Positions 43,913 through 51,271 of a stretch of 64,000 bases of DNA are shown here, piece after piece. Within the stretch, counting starts at the first letter, position 1, and each line of letters begins with the position of its first letter. The notes below the pieces were generated by a model, which saw only the letters and a list, made by a program, of their open reading frames with translations, ran no database searches and was not told the origin of the DNA. The translations under genes and the position numbers were made by a program. Origin of the DNA: Phycisphaerales bacterium (GTDB taxonomy: Bacteria; Planctomycetota; Phycisphaerae; Phycisphaerales; UBA1924). Location: assembly GCA_019744815.1 (NCBI GenBank), contig JAIEUA010000010.1, positions 248,001 to 312,000 on the forward strand, in the 5' to 3' direction.

Positions 43913-46900
43913 ATGAACCCGAATCCGTACGCAGCCCTCGGTCTCGGACTGATCGCCCTTCTCAGTGCCGCCGCCATCGCCGACCAGGCGCGGGTGCCCT
44001 CCAACGGCAACGGCGTCGAGCTGACGAGTGGCCAGGAAGGTCCGATCGGCGGAACCGCGGCCCGACGCTTCATGATGGTGATGGACACCCGATCGCTTTC
44101 GGGGATCCCGGTCGGCAGCCGCATCGTGGGGCTGCGGTTCCGGCTCGACTCGTTCAACGCCGCCGCGTGGCCTCCGGCCGCGGTGGTCATCTCAGACTAC
44201 GAGCTCCGCATCAGCGCGGCGGCAACCACCGCCAGCACGATAAGCCCCACCTACGCCGCCAACATCTCCGGCTCGCAGACACTGGTGAAGGACGGCGCAA
44301 TGGCGATCGCCGCCAACGCGTACCCGGCCGGCGCCACGCCCAGGGCGTTCGGGCCGCTGATCTCTTTCGACACGGAGTTCGTTTACAACGGCGGCTCGCT
44401 CTGCCTTGACTTCAACCACACCGGCACTGCCGCGGGCGTCACCGGATTCATGGACGCGAACGATGCTCCGGTGGATTCCTTTGTTCGAGGTCTCTACGAA
44501 TCAAACCGAGCGGCCGTCACTGGCATCCTCACTTCCGCCCCGATCATCGAGTTCGAGTACATCGCGCCGACCAACACCGTCGTACCTGCCGCCTTCGCGG
44601 GTACGGCCGGGCCCAGCAATCAAGAGGGCCAGATCGGCGGCACGTCCGTCAGGCGCTTCCAATTCAACATCGACGAGGCGGCGCTGGGCATCCCCAAAGG
44701 GAGCGTGATCACCGGGCTTTCGTTCCGGCGTCCCGCGTCTTTCACGAGCGCCTGGCCCCCGAGCAACGTGACCATCTCCGATTACGAGGTGCGGGTCGGG
44801 CCGGGCGTGGCCGCGGGAGCGATGACCACGACGTACGCGAGTAACTTCACGGCACAGACGCTGGTGTACGACGGGCCGCTGGACCTGAACAACGGGGCCT
44901 TCCCGGCCGACGCGACCGCACCCACCCCCGAGGCGTTCGGGCTGGTTGTTCCGTTCTCTACGCCGTACCCGTACTTCGGCGGCAACCTGAGCATCGACAT
45001 CAACTACTCGGGAACGGGCCTTGGCCTGGTGGGTTCGATGGACGCGGTTCTCGGAAGCGACTTTGCGACCAATGGAATACGGGGTCTCTACTCCGCCGCG
45101 TCGCGGACGGCCGCGACCGGTGGCTTGGCCAATCCGCCGGTCACGCGGATCTTCTACACCGCCGGGCCGTCGCCGGATCTGGCGCAAGGCGTCACCAAGG
45201 TGTACCTCGCCGACCGCTTCGCTGTCAACCCCGCGCCCGGCGCACTCAACACCCTGGTGCAATCCACCGCCCGCACGAACGTGATCGTCGCCGCAGCCGA
45301 TCAATTCGACACCATCGGCACCGGATCCCAGATCGTCGGCCACGCGGCCCGCGCGGACAGCACCCCCTGGCCCGCCGCGATCTCAAGCTTCGGCAACTAC
45401 GAGGTCACGCTGTCACGCTCCCCCACCACGCCGGCGACGATCTCAGCGACCTTCGCGAACAACATCGGGACCGACAGCGTCGTGACCCGAACCGGCGCAC
45501 TCTCGATTCCGGCCAACTCGTTCTTGCCGCCTGGGTCCGGGCCCTCGGCACCATTCTCCTTCACTCTCCCGTACAGCACCCCGTACACCTATCTGGGAGG
45601 ACCGCTGAGCCTGCGCGTCCGCCACAACGGCGGCAGTCAGGCGCCGATCTTGCTCGACGCGATCTCGACCATCGATCCGGCCTATGGATCCGCGATCAGC
45701 GCTGTTTTCGTCGACAGCGATTCGAGCGCCACCGGAATCTCCGGCGGGGCGACGGTCCTGCGACTGGATGTCGACGCCGCGAGCAACGTGCCGCGGGGGG
45801 CGGCAGCACCCAATGGCACAGGGATCACCGACCTCTTGGGGACTATCGATTACAGCTTCCAGCAGATCATCGCCGCCGAAGAGCTGCGCGATATTCCGGT
45901 GGGCAGCCTGATCGATCATCTCTGGTTCCGCAATAACTCGGTCAGCGTGGCGACACCGATCTCCGACTCGATCACATCCGACTTTGAGGTCGAGATGAGC
46001 ACCTCCGCCCGGCGGCCGATGGATATCTCGACGACCTTCGCGACCAACATCGGGGCGGACAACATCCGGGTGCACGACGGGATGCTCGCTGTGGCCGCGG
46101 GCACACTGCCAGCCGGAGCGACCGGCAAGCACGGCATGCTCGTCCGCTTCCAGCGCGCCTTCGTTTACCGCGGCGGGGATGTGTGTCTCACCATCCGGCA
46201 CCGGGGATTCACCGTTGATTCCGGCAACATCGAAGCACCGACCGTCGCGACCTCGTTGGGGGCCGCGGTGTTTCGTACATCGTTCGGTGCCGCGACCGGT
46301 ACCCAGCTCGGCTTTGGCGGTCGGGTCGCCGGCCTCCGCCTCGGCTACACCCCCTCGGTCTGCACGCCCAATGACCTCTCCACGACCGAAGGCGCGAACG
46401 GCCAGTCCAATCTGGGCAGCAATTCGACCATGCAGATGATCATCCCGGCCGAACAACTCCGCTCCATCGATGTCGGATCGGCCATCACCGGCATGAGCTT
46501 CCGCAACAGCTCCAGCGGCGGAGGCGCCTCGTTCCCCACCGCCGACTTCACCTTCACGCGTTTCGACGTGCGGGTCGCACCGACCAGCCGCAACCCGCTG
46601 GCGACAAGCAGCGACCTGGCGACCAACGTCGGTGCGGGCGAGGTGGTCGTCCGCGAGGGCCCGATGTTCGTTCCCAAGAACGCATTCCCAGCGTCGGGAT
46701 CGCTGACGGTTCCTTCCGAGTTCGCGTGGTTCATCACCTTCGACCGCGCGTTTGTCTATCAGGGTGGCAACCTCTGCATCACCATCCGAGCCGAGGGCAC
46801 GCCGCCGGGCAACACGTTCCTCGACACCAACGGCTCCACGCCATCGGCGCAAGGTTCGATGCGATACGCCAGCGGCAACCCGGACGCCTTGATCGCCCCG

Positions 46901-47152
46901 AGCACCTGGGGCCCCTTCGTCACCCGCTTCGCGTTCACCGCCCGGGCCTTCTGCCCGTGGGACCTCAACAACGACGGCGCCGTCGACGACGGGGACTTCC
47001 TCGTCTTTGTCCTCGCGTACAACACGCTGGACTGCGCCGACGCCGGCATGCCGGAGGGATGCCCGGCCGACTTCAACTTTGACCGGGTGGTGGACGATCT
47101 GGACTTCCAGGCGTTCGTCGGTCCGTACAACACGCTCGTCTGCCCGGAGTAA
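43913..47152 (+). CDS. Large secreted protein: five tandem beta-domain repeats plus GC-type dockerin
   Basis: A 1079-residue protein from the ATG preceded by ACGGAGGA. After the signal peptide (1-23) come five repeats of about 200 residues. Each has the order 'Ile-Pro-x-Gly-Ser-x-Ile-x-Gly-Leu-x-Phe-Arg', 'Phe-x-x-Tyr/Phe-Glu-Val-x-Val', 'Thr-x-Ala-x-Asn-x-Gly', 'Phe-Pro-x-x-x-x-x-Pro', and 'Phe-x-Tyr-x-Gly-Gly-x-Leu-x-Ile-x-Ile-x-x-x-Gly'. They start near residues 37, 230, 440, 650 and 845. The final 65 residues are two dockerin repeats (LNNDGAVDDGDF, FNFDRVVDDLDF). The unit is unknown to me and may be an adhesive or carbohydrate-binding jelly roll. Repeats have diverged strongly, so they are old. 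Confidence 0.8.
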   Translation: MNPNPYAALGLGLIALLSAAAIADQARVPSNGNGVELTSGQEGPIGGTAARRFMMVMDTRSLSGIPVGSRIVGLRFRLDSFNAAAWPPAAVVISDYELRISAAATTASTISPTYAANISGSQTLVKDGAMAIAANAYPAGATPRAFGPLISFDTEFVYNGGSLCLDFNHTGTAAGVTGFMDANDAPVDSFVRGLYESNRAAVTGILTSAPIIEFEYIAPTNTVVPAAFAGTAGPSNQEGQIGGTSVRRFQFNIDEAALGIPKGSVITGLSFRRPASFTSAWPPSNVTISDYEVRVGPGVAAGAMTTTYASNFTAQTLVYDGPLDLNNGAFPADATAPTPEAFGLVVPFSTPYPYFGGNLSIDINYSGTGLGLVGSMDAVLGSDFATNGIRGLYSAASRTAATGGLANPPVTRIFYTAGPSPDLAQGVTKVYLADRFAVNPAPGALNTLVQSTARTNVIVAAADQFDTIGTGSQIVGHAARADSTPWPAAISSFGNYEVTLSRSPTTPATISATFANNIGTDSVVTRTGALSIPANSFLPPGSGPSAPFSFTLPYSTPYTYLGGPLSLRVRHNGGSQAPILLDAISTIDPAYGSAISAVFVDSDSSATGISGGATVLRLDVDAASNVPRGAAAPNGTGITDLLGTIDYSFQQIIAAEELRDIPVGSLIDHLWFRNNSVSVATPISDSITSDFEVEMSTSARRPMDISTTFATNIGADNIRVHDGMLAVAAGTLPAGATGKHGMLVRFQRAFVYRGGDVCLTIRHRGFTVDSGNIEAPTVATSLGAAVFRTSFGAATGTQLGFGGRVAGLRLGYTPSVCTPNDLSTTEGANGQSNLGSNSTMQMIIPAEQLRSIDVGSAITGMSFRNSSSGGGASFPTADFTFTRFDVRVAPTSRNPLATSSDLATNVGAGEVVVREGPMFVPKNAFPASGSLTVPSEFAWFITFDRAFVYQGGNLCITIRAEGTPPGNTFLDTNGSTPSAQGSMRYASGNPDALIAPSTWGPFVTRFAFTARAFCPWDLNNDGAVDDGDFLVFVLAYNTLDCADAGMPEGCPADFNFDRVVDDLDFQAFVGPYNTLVCPE

Positions 47153-47267
47153 GGGCTGACCACGCCACGGCACCAGTGGGACCGGACTCCCGCCGGTCTG
47201 CCTTGGCACCGAGGTTCAACATCAGACCCGCCGGAAGCCGGTCCTGAGACGAGTCCATTCCAATGAA

Positions 47268-47300
47268 CAAGGCCCGGGCGGGTGCCCGGGCCTTGTGCTT
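47268..47300. terminator. Bidirectional terminator between convergent genes
   Basis: CAAGGCCCGGGC and GCCCGGGCCTTG form a perfect 12-base-pair stem with a four-base loop, with U-rich bases on both sides. It serves the repeat protein (rightward) and rpmH (leftward). Confidence 0.8.
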
Positions 47301-47376
47301 GATGAACTGTGTTGACAAAGACCGCGCGAGGGACCGCGCGAAGAACCACGCGGGCGAAAGGCCGAGGCTCCGAGGC

Positions 47377-47517
47377 CTACTTGTCGGCGACGTTGAGGCT
47401 GCGGCCGACGCGGCGCTTGCGGTTCATCATCTTGCGGCCGTGGGCCGACTTCATGCGAGCGCGGAAACCGATGGCCCGCTTGCGCTTGATACGGCTCGTG
47501 CGATGGGGGTAATGCAT
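47377..47517 (-). CDS. rpmH: 50S ribosomal protein L34
   Basis: A 46-residue, strongly basic protein with the L34 core Gly-Phe-Arg-Ala-Arg-Met and Gly-Arg-Lys-x-x-Asn-Arg-Lys-Arg. The ribosome site CAGGAG is seven bases upstream. It is normally followed by rnpA and the yidC region, and often lies near dnaA. Here nothing but a terminator follows, so it is monocistronic and displaced from the usual cluster. The C-terminus has a few extra residues (Ser-Leu-Asn-Val-Ala-Asp-Lys). It is divergent from rnc across a structured leader region. Confidence 0.95.
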   Translation of the reverse strand: MHYPHRTSRIKRKRAIGFRARMKSAHGRKMMNRKRRVGRSLNVADK

Positions 47518-47972
47518 GGTTGCTCCTGAATCCTGAGGTCGCTCACGAGCCGCACGGCCCGGGAAAGTGCTGACACGCCCGTTCTGATCGCTCGGAATCG
47601 GGCCAAAACAATAGGCCCGAGTCCGGCCCCGGGCCAGTTTGGGCAAGTGACGGCCTGGACAGCAGTTCCGGAAACCCCCTGCGCCAAGGGCGGGGGCCCG
47701 AACCGACCTGATTTCCCTTGGCGCCTGAGATCTTCCGCGGTACCATGACCCGCGGCCCCGAGGAGAGGGGTCGCTGGTCGAGAGTCTTTGGGGCACGCTC
47801 CGGCGTGCCCCGAAGTCGGGAGCGACCGGCTCGCAGGCCGTCGACGCGGGGAAAGCCCCGTTGCAGACGACCGTCGAGCCATCGCTGCCAACCGCGAGGA
47901 TGAGGGTGGTCCAGGCCAATCCCGGCCCGGGCCGGCGCAGGCAGATCGCGCGGCAGGCGCGAAGAGGCAGCG
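47518..47972. other. Structured divergent leader region between rpmH and rnc
   Basis: 455 bases without a convincing gene. It contains a perfect ten-base inverted repeat, GCGCCAAGGG (47681-47690) with CCCTTGGCGC (47715-47724), and a compound stem-loop at 47769-47827. It also has a small GGGG/CCCC hairpin near 47846-47862. The long rnc leader may be regulatory. I could not match it to RNase P RNA, SRP RNA or tmRNA. Confidence 0.55.
47769..47827 (+). ncRNA. Compound stem-loop in the rnc leader, function unknown
   Basis: An outer stem GGTCGCT/AGCGACC encloses an asymmetric internal loop and a perfect nine-base-pair hairpin GGGGCACGC-TCCG-GCGTGCCCC. In Escherichia coli the rnc leader hairpin is cut by RNase III as autoregulation; a similar role here is inference. 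Confidence 0.4.
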
Positions 47973-48722
47973 ATGGACGAAACAGCACGCGCTTTGTTGG
48001 AATCCCGCATCGGTCACCGCTTCCGCGACCCGACCCTTTTGCACCGCGCCATGATGCACGCCTCCCTGGTGGAGGCCCGGGTCGACTCCAACGAACGGAT
48101 GGAGTTCCTGGGAGACGCGGTCCTGGGGCTCGTGGTCTGCGAGCGGATCTACCTGCAGCATCCGACCATGCTCGAAGGCGAGATGACCAAGATCAAGTCC
48201 ATGGTCGTCAGCCGCCAGAGCTGTGCCGAGATCGCCAAGAGCCTGGGCCTGCCCAAGCACCTCAAGCTGGGCAAGGGCATGCAGGGGACGGACCAGCCCG
48301 CGTCGCTCGCGGCGGCGGCGTTCGAGGCGATCATCTCGGCCGTGTATCAGGATGCCGGGTTCGAGGCCTGCCGCGCGATGCTCCTGCCGCTGGTCGATCC
48401 GCTGATCCAGCGGGCCGCGGGCAGCAACCACCAGCAGAACTTCAAGAGCTTTCTGCAGCAGCACGCTCAATCCCTGGGCCTGGGCCTCCCCGGCTACCCC
48501 GTGCTGGACGAGAAAGGCCCCGACCACAGCAAGTGCTTCAAGGTCTGCGTCGAGATGGGGGGCAAGCGCTACCCCGAGGCGTGGGGGCAGAGCAAGAAGA
48601 AGGCCGAGCAACTGGCGGCTCTGGCGGCTTTGGTGGACTTGGGTGCGATGACCAAGGAGGCCGCCGACGAGGCGGCCAAGCAAGCGGGCCTGACCAACGG
48701 CGTCGAGCATCTGGCGACCTAG
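47973..48722 (+). CDS. rnc: Ribonuclease III
   Basis: A 249-residue double-strand RNA nuclease that processes rRNA precursors and structured mRNAs. The signature NERMEFLGDAVLGLVV (about residues 40-55) and a second catalytic patch, Ala-Phe-Glu-Ala-Ile-Ile-Ser-Ala-Val-Tyr (about 114-123), carry the metal-binding acidic residues. A dsRNA-binding domain occupies about 155-225, with Lys-Lys-Lys-Ala-Glu-Gln. The tail is Ala/Glu-rich. No strong ribosome site is seen. The long structured leader upstream may control its level. A rodA-like gene follows after 64 bases. Confidence 0.95.
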   Translation: MDETARALLESRIGHRFRDPTLLHRAMMHASLVEARVDSNERMEFLGDAVLGLVVCERIYLQHPTMLEGEMTKIKSMVVSRQSCAEIAKSLGLPKHLKLGKGMQGTDQPASLAAAAFEAIISAVYQDAGFEACRAMLLPLVDPLIQRAAGSNHQQNFKSFLQQHAQSLGLGLPGYPVLDEKGPDHSKCFKVCVEMGGKRYPEAWGQSKKKAEQLAALAALVDLGAMTKEAADEAAKQAGLTNGVEHLAT

Positions 48723-48786
48723 CCAGAGCCACTTCCGCCATCCACGCGAGGCCTTTCGACCCGGCCGCCGATACTGTCGGCTGGCG

Positions 48787-50016
48787 ATGGCACGTTCTCT
48801 GGATCACATCATCTTCGTCGGCGCGTCGGGCCGCACCAGCGTCTGGCGGGCGATCAAGGCCATCGTTCGGCCCACCAACCCGGCGTGGCTGGTGGTGCTG
48901 GCGTCGATCGCGCTCTCGATCCTCGGGATCTACGGCATCGACCTCGCCCGCAACTTTGGTGACATCGCCGAGTGGGACCGCGTCACCATCAAGCAGATGC
49001 AGCTCCTGGGCGTCGGGCTCTTCGCGGCGGTTTTGATCGCGCTGCCGGACTACCGCTGGCTCAGCTATGTTGCGCTCGGCATCGCGATCTTCGTCTTGGG
49101 GCTGCTGGTCTTTCTGCTGCTGCCCGGCGTGCCCGAGTCGATCGTGCGTCCCCGCAACGGCGCGCGGGGCTGGATCAACCTCGGGTTCTTTGATCTGCAG
49201 CCGTCCGAGCTCGCCAAGATCGCTGTCGTGCTGGTGCTCGCCAACTACCTGCGCTTCCGCAGCAACCATCGGCGGCCGGGCGGGCTGATCCCGCCGGCGA
49301 TCATCGTGTTCATTCCGATCGGGCTGATGACGCTGCAGCCGGACTTGGGGTCCGCGCTGACGCTGATCCCCGCGCTCTTCGCGATGCTGCTGGCGGCGGG
49401 GGCGAAGAAGCGGCACCTGGTCATCATCGTCGCGGCCGCCGCCATGGCCGCCCCGCTGTCGTATCCACTTTTGAAGCCGCACCAGAAGGCCCGCATCAAC
49501 GGGCTGATCGCCCAGGTGAAAGGCGAGAAGTCGCTCGATCAGGACATCAACTTCCAGCCCATCACCGCGCAATCGCTGGTCGGCGCCGGGGGCACCCGCG
49601 GCATGACCGACGACCGCAGCCGCGCCCTGGTGCACTTCAGCCGTCTCCCCGAACGCCACACCGACATGATCTACTCGGTGCTCGTCAACCGCTTCGGCCT
49701 GATGGGCGGCGCTCTCATCCTGGGCCTGTATGCGGTCTGGGTCTTTGGGGCCTTGCTCACCGCCGGCGTCGCCCGTGAGCCCTTCGGGCGGCTCATCGTC
49801 GTCGGCTTATCCTCCTTCATCGCGGTGCAGGCGATCGTCAACATCGCGATGAACGTCGGCATCGCGCCCATCGTCGGGATCACGCTCCCCTTCGTGTCCT
49901 ACGGCGGATCGAGCCTCATCGTCTCGTGGATGATGGTCGGGCTGATCTTCTCGGTCAGCGTGCGGCAGACCAAGATGCCGCAGCGCAAGAGTTTCGAGTA
50001 CGGCGAGGATGATTGA
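48787..50016 (+). CDS. rodA: SEDS-family peptidoglycan polymerase (RodA-like)
   Basis: A 409-residue membrane protein with about ten spans. Signature stretches are Gly-Ala-Arg-Gly-Trp-Ile-Asn-Leu-Gly-Phe-Phe-Asp-Leu-Gln-Pro-Ser-Glu (about 120-137) and Leu-Gln-Pro-Asp-Leu-Gly-Ser-Ala, with the Asp required for glycan polymerisation. GVTLPFVSYGGSS-like sequence lies near the C-terminus. It is either the elongation (RodA) or division (FtsW) polymerase; the Phe-x-Leu-Gln-Pro-Ser-Glu context and the isolated position favour RodA. No mreBCD or penicillin-binding protein gene adjoins. This is notable because many planctomycetes have reduced cell-wall gene sets. Confidence 0.88.
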   Translation: MARSLDHIIFVGASGRTSVWRAIKAIVRPTNPAWLVVLASIALSILGIYGIDLARNFGDIAEWDRVTIKQMQLLGVGLFAAVLIALPDYRWLSYVALGIAIFVLGLLVFLLLPGVPESIVRPRNGARGWINLGFFDLQPSELAKIAVVLVLANYLRFRSNHRRPGGLIPPAIIVFIPIGLMTLQPDLGSALTLIPALFAMLLAAGAKKRHLVIIVAAAAMAAPLSYPLLKPHQKARINGLIAQVKGEKSLDQDINFQPITAQSLVGAGGTRGMTDDRSRALVHFSRLPERHTDMIYSVLVNRFGLMGGALILGLYAVWVFGALLTAGVAREPFGRLIVVGLSSFIAVQAIVNIAMNVGIAPIVGITLPFVSYGGSSLIVSWMMVGLIFSVSVRQTKMPQRKSFEYGEDD

Positions 50017-50031
50017 GGCGGAAGTGGAGCA

Positions 50032-50042
50032 GGGGGGGGGGG
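50032..50042 (+). repeat. Homopolymeric G11 tract
   Basis: Eleven consecutive G lie 24 bases after the only ATG that could extend rsmG upstream. Such tracts slip easily during replication. Confidence 0.8.
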
Positions 50043-50108
50043 CAGGGGAGCAGGGAAGAAAGCGCACAGTGAAGAAAGGCAACGGCAACTTCGGGCGTGG
50101 TTCGAACT

Positions 50109-50129
50109 CCCCCTCCCCGAGGGAGGGGG
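50109..50129. repeat. C/G-rich hairpin element, copy 2
   Basis: The same nine-base-pair stem as at 10117-10137, with loop CGA. Its presence argues that this stretch is intergenic, not rsmG coding. Confidence 0.75.
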
Positions 50130-50212
50130 CGAGGGGTGGGCGTCGTCCGGAGCCGCGGCAGGCGAACAGAAGTTCGCCGGCGGATCGACCCGCGCTGGAT
50201 CGGCCCGCGCCT

Positions 50213-51076
50213 GTGAAGCGCCCGCCGCCGGTGGCCAAGCCGCCGGCGCCGCCGAGGCCGGTGCGTGAGAAGCTCGTGATCACCGAGGCCGCCCTGACGC
50301 CGATCGCCGCACCCGCGGCGTTTCTGGAAGCAGCCGCGGCGCTGGGGATCGAGTTCGAGCCCGGCGACGTCGAAAAGCTCGGCCTCTACCTCGCGATGCT
50401 GATGCACGCGAACGAATCGCAGAACCTCACCGCCATCCGCGACAGCGACGAGGCGTGGACCCGGCACATCCTCGACTCGCTCACGCTGATCCCGATGATC
50501 GTTGATTTCCCCGAGGGCGCGACGATCGCCGATGTCGGCACCGGGGGCGGGCTGCCGGGCGTGCCGCTGGCGATCGCGCTGCCGGCGTACCGCGTGACGC
50601 TGATGGATGCCACCAGCAAGAAGTGTGACTTCCTGCGCCAGGTGGTCGAGCGGCTGGAGCTTAAGAACGTCGCGGTCGTTTGCGGGCGAGCCGAAGTGAT
50701 CGGCCAGGACCGCGGCACGCGGACCACCGCGGGCGGCATCGGCCACGTCGGCGGGCATCGCGAGAAGTACGACCTGGTCGTCGCCCGCGCGGTCGGACGG
50801 CTGGCGACGCTCGCGGAGTTGACCGTGCCCTTGGCCAAGGTCGGCGGGCGCGTGATTCTCATCAAGGGCCAGAAGGCGGATGAAGAGGTGGTCGAGGCGA
50901 CCAAAGCGCTGCACTTACTGAAAGCGGTGCACACCGGGACCGACGACACGCCGACGGGGCGGGTGGTGGTGCTTGACAAGCGGAGCGCGACGCCTCGGGA
51001 TTACCCGCGGGCGAACGGGGAACCGTCGCGGGCACCGCTGGGAGTCGCGGTCGACAAAGACAAGCGGCGCGAGTGA
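50213..51076 (+). CDS. rsmG: 16S rRNA (guanine-527 N7) methyltransferase
   Basis: A Rossmann methyltransferase that modifies G527 in helix 18 of 16S rRNA. Motif I is ADVGTGGGLPGVPLAIA, followed by Val-Thr-Leu-Met-Asp-Ala-Thr-Ser-Lys-Lys and Val-Val-Ala-Arg-Ala-Val-Gly. The open frame begins at an ATG at 50009 overlapping the rodA stop. That would give a 68-residue extension made of a G11 tract and an intergenic hairpin repeat, so a later GTG (50213, 50231 or 50261) is likelier. From 50213 the protein has 287 residues. The last 25 residues are basic and probably disordered. Family membership is secure; the start is not. Confidence 0.85.
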   Translation: MKRPPPVAKPPAPPRPVREKLVITEAALTPIAAPAAFLEAAAALGIEFEPGDVEKLGLYLAMLMHANESQNLTAIRDSDEAWTRHILDSLTLIPMIVDFPEGATIADVGTGGGLPGVPLAIALPAYRVTLMDATSKKCDFLRQVVERLELKNVAVVCGRAEVIGQDRGTRTTAGGIGHVGGHREKYDLVVARAVGRLATLAELTVPLAKVGGRVILIKGQKADEEVVEATKALHLLKAVHTGTDDTPTGRVVVLDKRSATPRDYPRANGEPSRAPLGVAVDKDKRRE

Positions 51077-51157
51077 ACCGAGGCAAGCCGGTGACAGGGC
51101 GCTTCCCGTCGTTGCATCAGGTTCGCTGCATCACGCACCGCGTTGTTGCTTCGGCCG

Positions 51158-51195
51158 ATCCGAGGCTTCCTCGCGGACTCGTCAGCTTCGGCGTC
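51158..51195. repeat. 38-bp intergenic repeat, copy 2
   Basis: Matches 10288-10325 with two mismatches, in the same orientation relative to the plus strand. Confidence 0.8.
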
Positions 51196-51271
51196 GGGGC
51201 TTTGCACCGCGCCTGACCGGCGCGAGGATCCGCATCGGCTCACACCTCAGCCCTCACACCTTCCCACTTCC

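Noticed and set aside
47518..47972. RNase P RNA, SRP RNA or tmRNA in the rnc leader
   Set aside because: None of the conserved sequence landmarks of these RNAs could be found. Only local stems are present.
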